Positions 62,313 to 64,000 of a stretch of 64,000 nt of DNA are shown piece after piece. Source of the stretch: Trissonchulus latispiculum (taxonomy: Eukaryota > Nematoda > Enoplea > Enoplida > Ironidae); the NCBI GenBank assembly GCA_030248195.1, contig JASAND010000918.1:1-64000 (forward strand), in the 5' to 3' direction. The notes below the pieces were generated by a model, which saw only the letters and a list, made by a program, of their open reading frames with translations, made no database searches and was not told the origin of the DNA. A program made the position numbers and the translations under genes. Positions within the stretch are counted from its first letter, which is position 1; each line of letters begins with the position of its first letter.

Positions 62313-63108
62313 AAATGCTCCTCCGGAGCATGGAAAAGTAATATGGGTGGATGGGGTGAGGTTGCGAAATCAATAGAGGACTAGCTTTGAAAACGTTTAA
62401 TATGGGCTAGGTTGTAAAAGAAAGGAGGACTAGGTTGTGGGCGAGCTAATATGGGCACAGCGTCGCCGAACAACCCATATTCGCGGGCTGTAAATATTAT
62501 ACATTCATCTATATCGATTTCTAGACTTTAAATTATGGCTCCAGATTCTAAATTAGATGATATAATCTATATCCGAATATTCGTACTTCCATGTATTATA
62601 CAGTCAGACTTTTCCTTCGAGAAAGTCTAAGCTTACTAGTGTTCATTTTATGCATTTATATATATACAGACAGCATATTTAAAGAATAATTTCATAGCGA
62701 TTGTCATTGACTGCAACCCTGCCGGATTGAACCAATGGTTTTACCGCCACATCCCTATCTTTCTGTCCGATACTTGTCATAGTCCAACTAAATTTAAGAT
62801 ATATATGGCTAGCCTAAAACTGACCAAGCAAACTACTACGTTCTCGCAGATTATCCATTCAACATTTTTACTATAATGTTGACCGTTCTATATGTGACAA
62901 ACGCTGAAGCGAAGCGTGCAAGCCCGCGAATATGGGTTGTTCGGCGACGCTGTGCCCATATTAGCTCGCCCACAACCTAGTCCTCCTTTCTTTTACAACC
63001 TAGCCCATATTAAACGTTTTCAAAGCTAGTCCTCTATTGATTTCGCAACCTCACCCCATCCACCCATATTACTTTTCCATGCTCCGGAGGAGCATTTTAC
63101 TTTCTTGT
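62302..63108. mobile_element. Foldback element with arms of about 185 bases
   Basis: ACAAGAAAGTAAAATGCTCC starts the left arm; the right arm is its almost perfect inverted copy, ending AGCATTTTACTTTCTTGT. Arms include CGAACAACCCATATTCGCGG. The AT-rich centre (62490-62920) has no gene. A lone arm sits at 54438-54630. Confidence 0.88.
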
Positions 63109-63109
63109 C

Positions 63110-63440
63110 CTCTTAGCACTTTAAAGATTCTCTGACAATATTCCAATATTGTTAAACATTGGCCTTAAGATTAGCTCGTATGTCGAGGCCGAGGGAGAAT
63201 TGGCAAGGGAAGGCCTCCATGAACGAACTTCCCATATCAAAAATGTGGATCCCCTTTTGGAACCAAATTTTGCAGTGAAAAAATCAGAAAGCGAAATTTT
63301 CAAAATTTCTCTTGTTTAACTGAACTAATTTAATTGGTTGGCATAGCTTAATTTTCCGGCTTAATGATGGATGCGTTTCCAGTGAGATTATATAATGAGT
63401 TAAGAAGGAGCCGAGCATCCCGCAGCGTATTTCAGTACAC
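63110..63440. other. Intergenic, nothing recognised
   Basis: No gene. Confidence 0.4.
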
Positions 63441-63444
63441 AGAA

Positions 63445-64000
63445 CCTATGGGGCCACTTTTCGTGGGTGGTACAATGACAAAAGTTGTTCGTCTCGCCAA
63501 GGGCTTTCATTTGATACCAAACTTGACCAGTTTCGAAGACTTTCATTTTTGAGCCCCACCGGACCCACTGGGGGTGGGGCACCCACCCACAGGTCGGTGG
63601 GGCCACCTTTCGCGGATGGTACAATGACAAAAGTTGTTCGTCTCGCCAAGGGCTTTCATTTGATACGAAACTTGGCCAGTTTTGAAGACTTTCATTTTTG
63701 ACCCACACCCGACCCAGTGGGTGGGGCACCCACCAACAGGTCGGTGGGGCCACTTTTTGTGGGTGGCATAATGACAAAAGTTGATCGCCTCGCCAAGGGC
63801 TTTCATTTGATACCAAATAATGACCACTTTTGAAGACTTTCATTTTTGACCCACACCGGACCCACTGTGGGTGGGGCACCCACCCACAGGTCGGTGGGGC
63901 CACTTTTTGTGGATGGCATAATGACAGAAGTTGATCGCCTCGCTAAGGGCTTTCATTTGATACCAAACATGACCACCTTTGAAGACTTTCATTTTTGACC
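63445..64000. repeat. Tandem repeat, unit about 149 bases, runs off the window
   Basis: TGGGGCCAC starts units at about 63449, 63598, 63746 and 63896. Each contains AAAGTTG(T/A)TCG(T/C)CTCGCCAAGG, TTTCATTTGATACCAAA and GAAGACTTTCATTTTTGA. A 167-codon minus-strand frame reads through three units (length near a multiple of three). Confidence 0.88.

Noticed and set aside
62087..62384. Lys/Glu/Arg-rich ORFs on both strands
   Set aside because: They arise from the polypurine tract.

Overview
The window is eukaryotic, repeat-dense and mostly AT-rich. Protein-coding exons are interrupted by GT-AG introns, and there are no bacterial operons. A short interstitial run of GCCTAA/TTAGGC units near 18.66 kb, one good TTTACAG acceptor just ahead of an ATG, and compact host exons fit a nematode. 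The abundance of retroelements and palindromic MITEs would suit a large-genome lineage (an enoplean such as a mermithid is my guess, low confidence). I cannot name the species.

Layout. Bases 1-11.7 kb hold most of a very large minus-strand LTR-retrovirus-like element of the Ty3/gypsy type. Its central ORF (3,354 codons, unbroken) encodes, in order, Gag with a CCHC knuckle, a class-I-looking envelope (internal signal peptide, furin site, fusion peptide, coiled coil, membrane anchor), two retropepsin-like domains in tandem, reverse transcriptase, RNase H, integrase and a C-terminal OTU cysteine protease. Env therefore lies between Gag and Pol in one frame. Two further minus-strand ORFs follow it (222 aa, and one leaving the window at base 1). 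Bases 11.7-23.8 kb are mainly non-coding: an 8-bp-TSD MITE (15.3-16.1 kb), GGCC-rich palindromes, TTAGGC repeats, a second MITE family, and a possible three-exon microgene at 19.9-20.4 kb. A 1.9-kb internally deleted gypsy element with 120-bp LTRs and a TTATC duplication sits at 23.8-25.7 kb, just upstream of the 3' exons of a plus-strand host gene for a membrane protein (25.8-28.3 kb).

Bases 29.1-32.5 kb contain minus-strand host exons, one carrying a Ras-association domain. Bases 33.2-36.05 kb encode an intact Penelope-like retroelement protein whose GIY-YIG nuclease is at the N terminus (the permuted Naiad/Hydra-type arrangement), followed by structured non-coding DNA with a long hairpin. 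Bases 37-43 kb are a nest of inverted repeats and GC-rich foldback DNA.

From 44.1 to 59.2 kb a minus-strand multi-exon gene can be pieced together by matching splice sites and phases. Its product has a helical segment, a YKG..LPEV histone-binding-like segment, long acidic tracts, a SUMO-interacting motif and a basic nuclear-localisation-like tail. I read it as a DAXX-like histone chaperone. Its introns are full of C-rich MITEs, long inverted repeats and a ~145-bp tandem repeat repeatedly split by MITEs. The last 4 kb hold a tRNA-like sequence, minisatellites, a foldback element and a ~149-bp tandem array running off the right edge.
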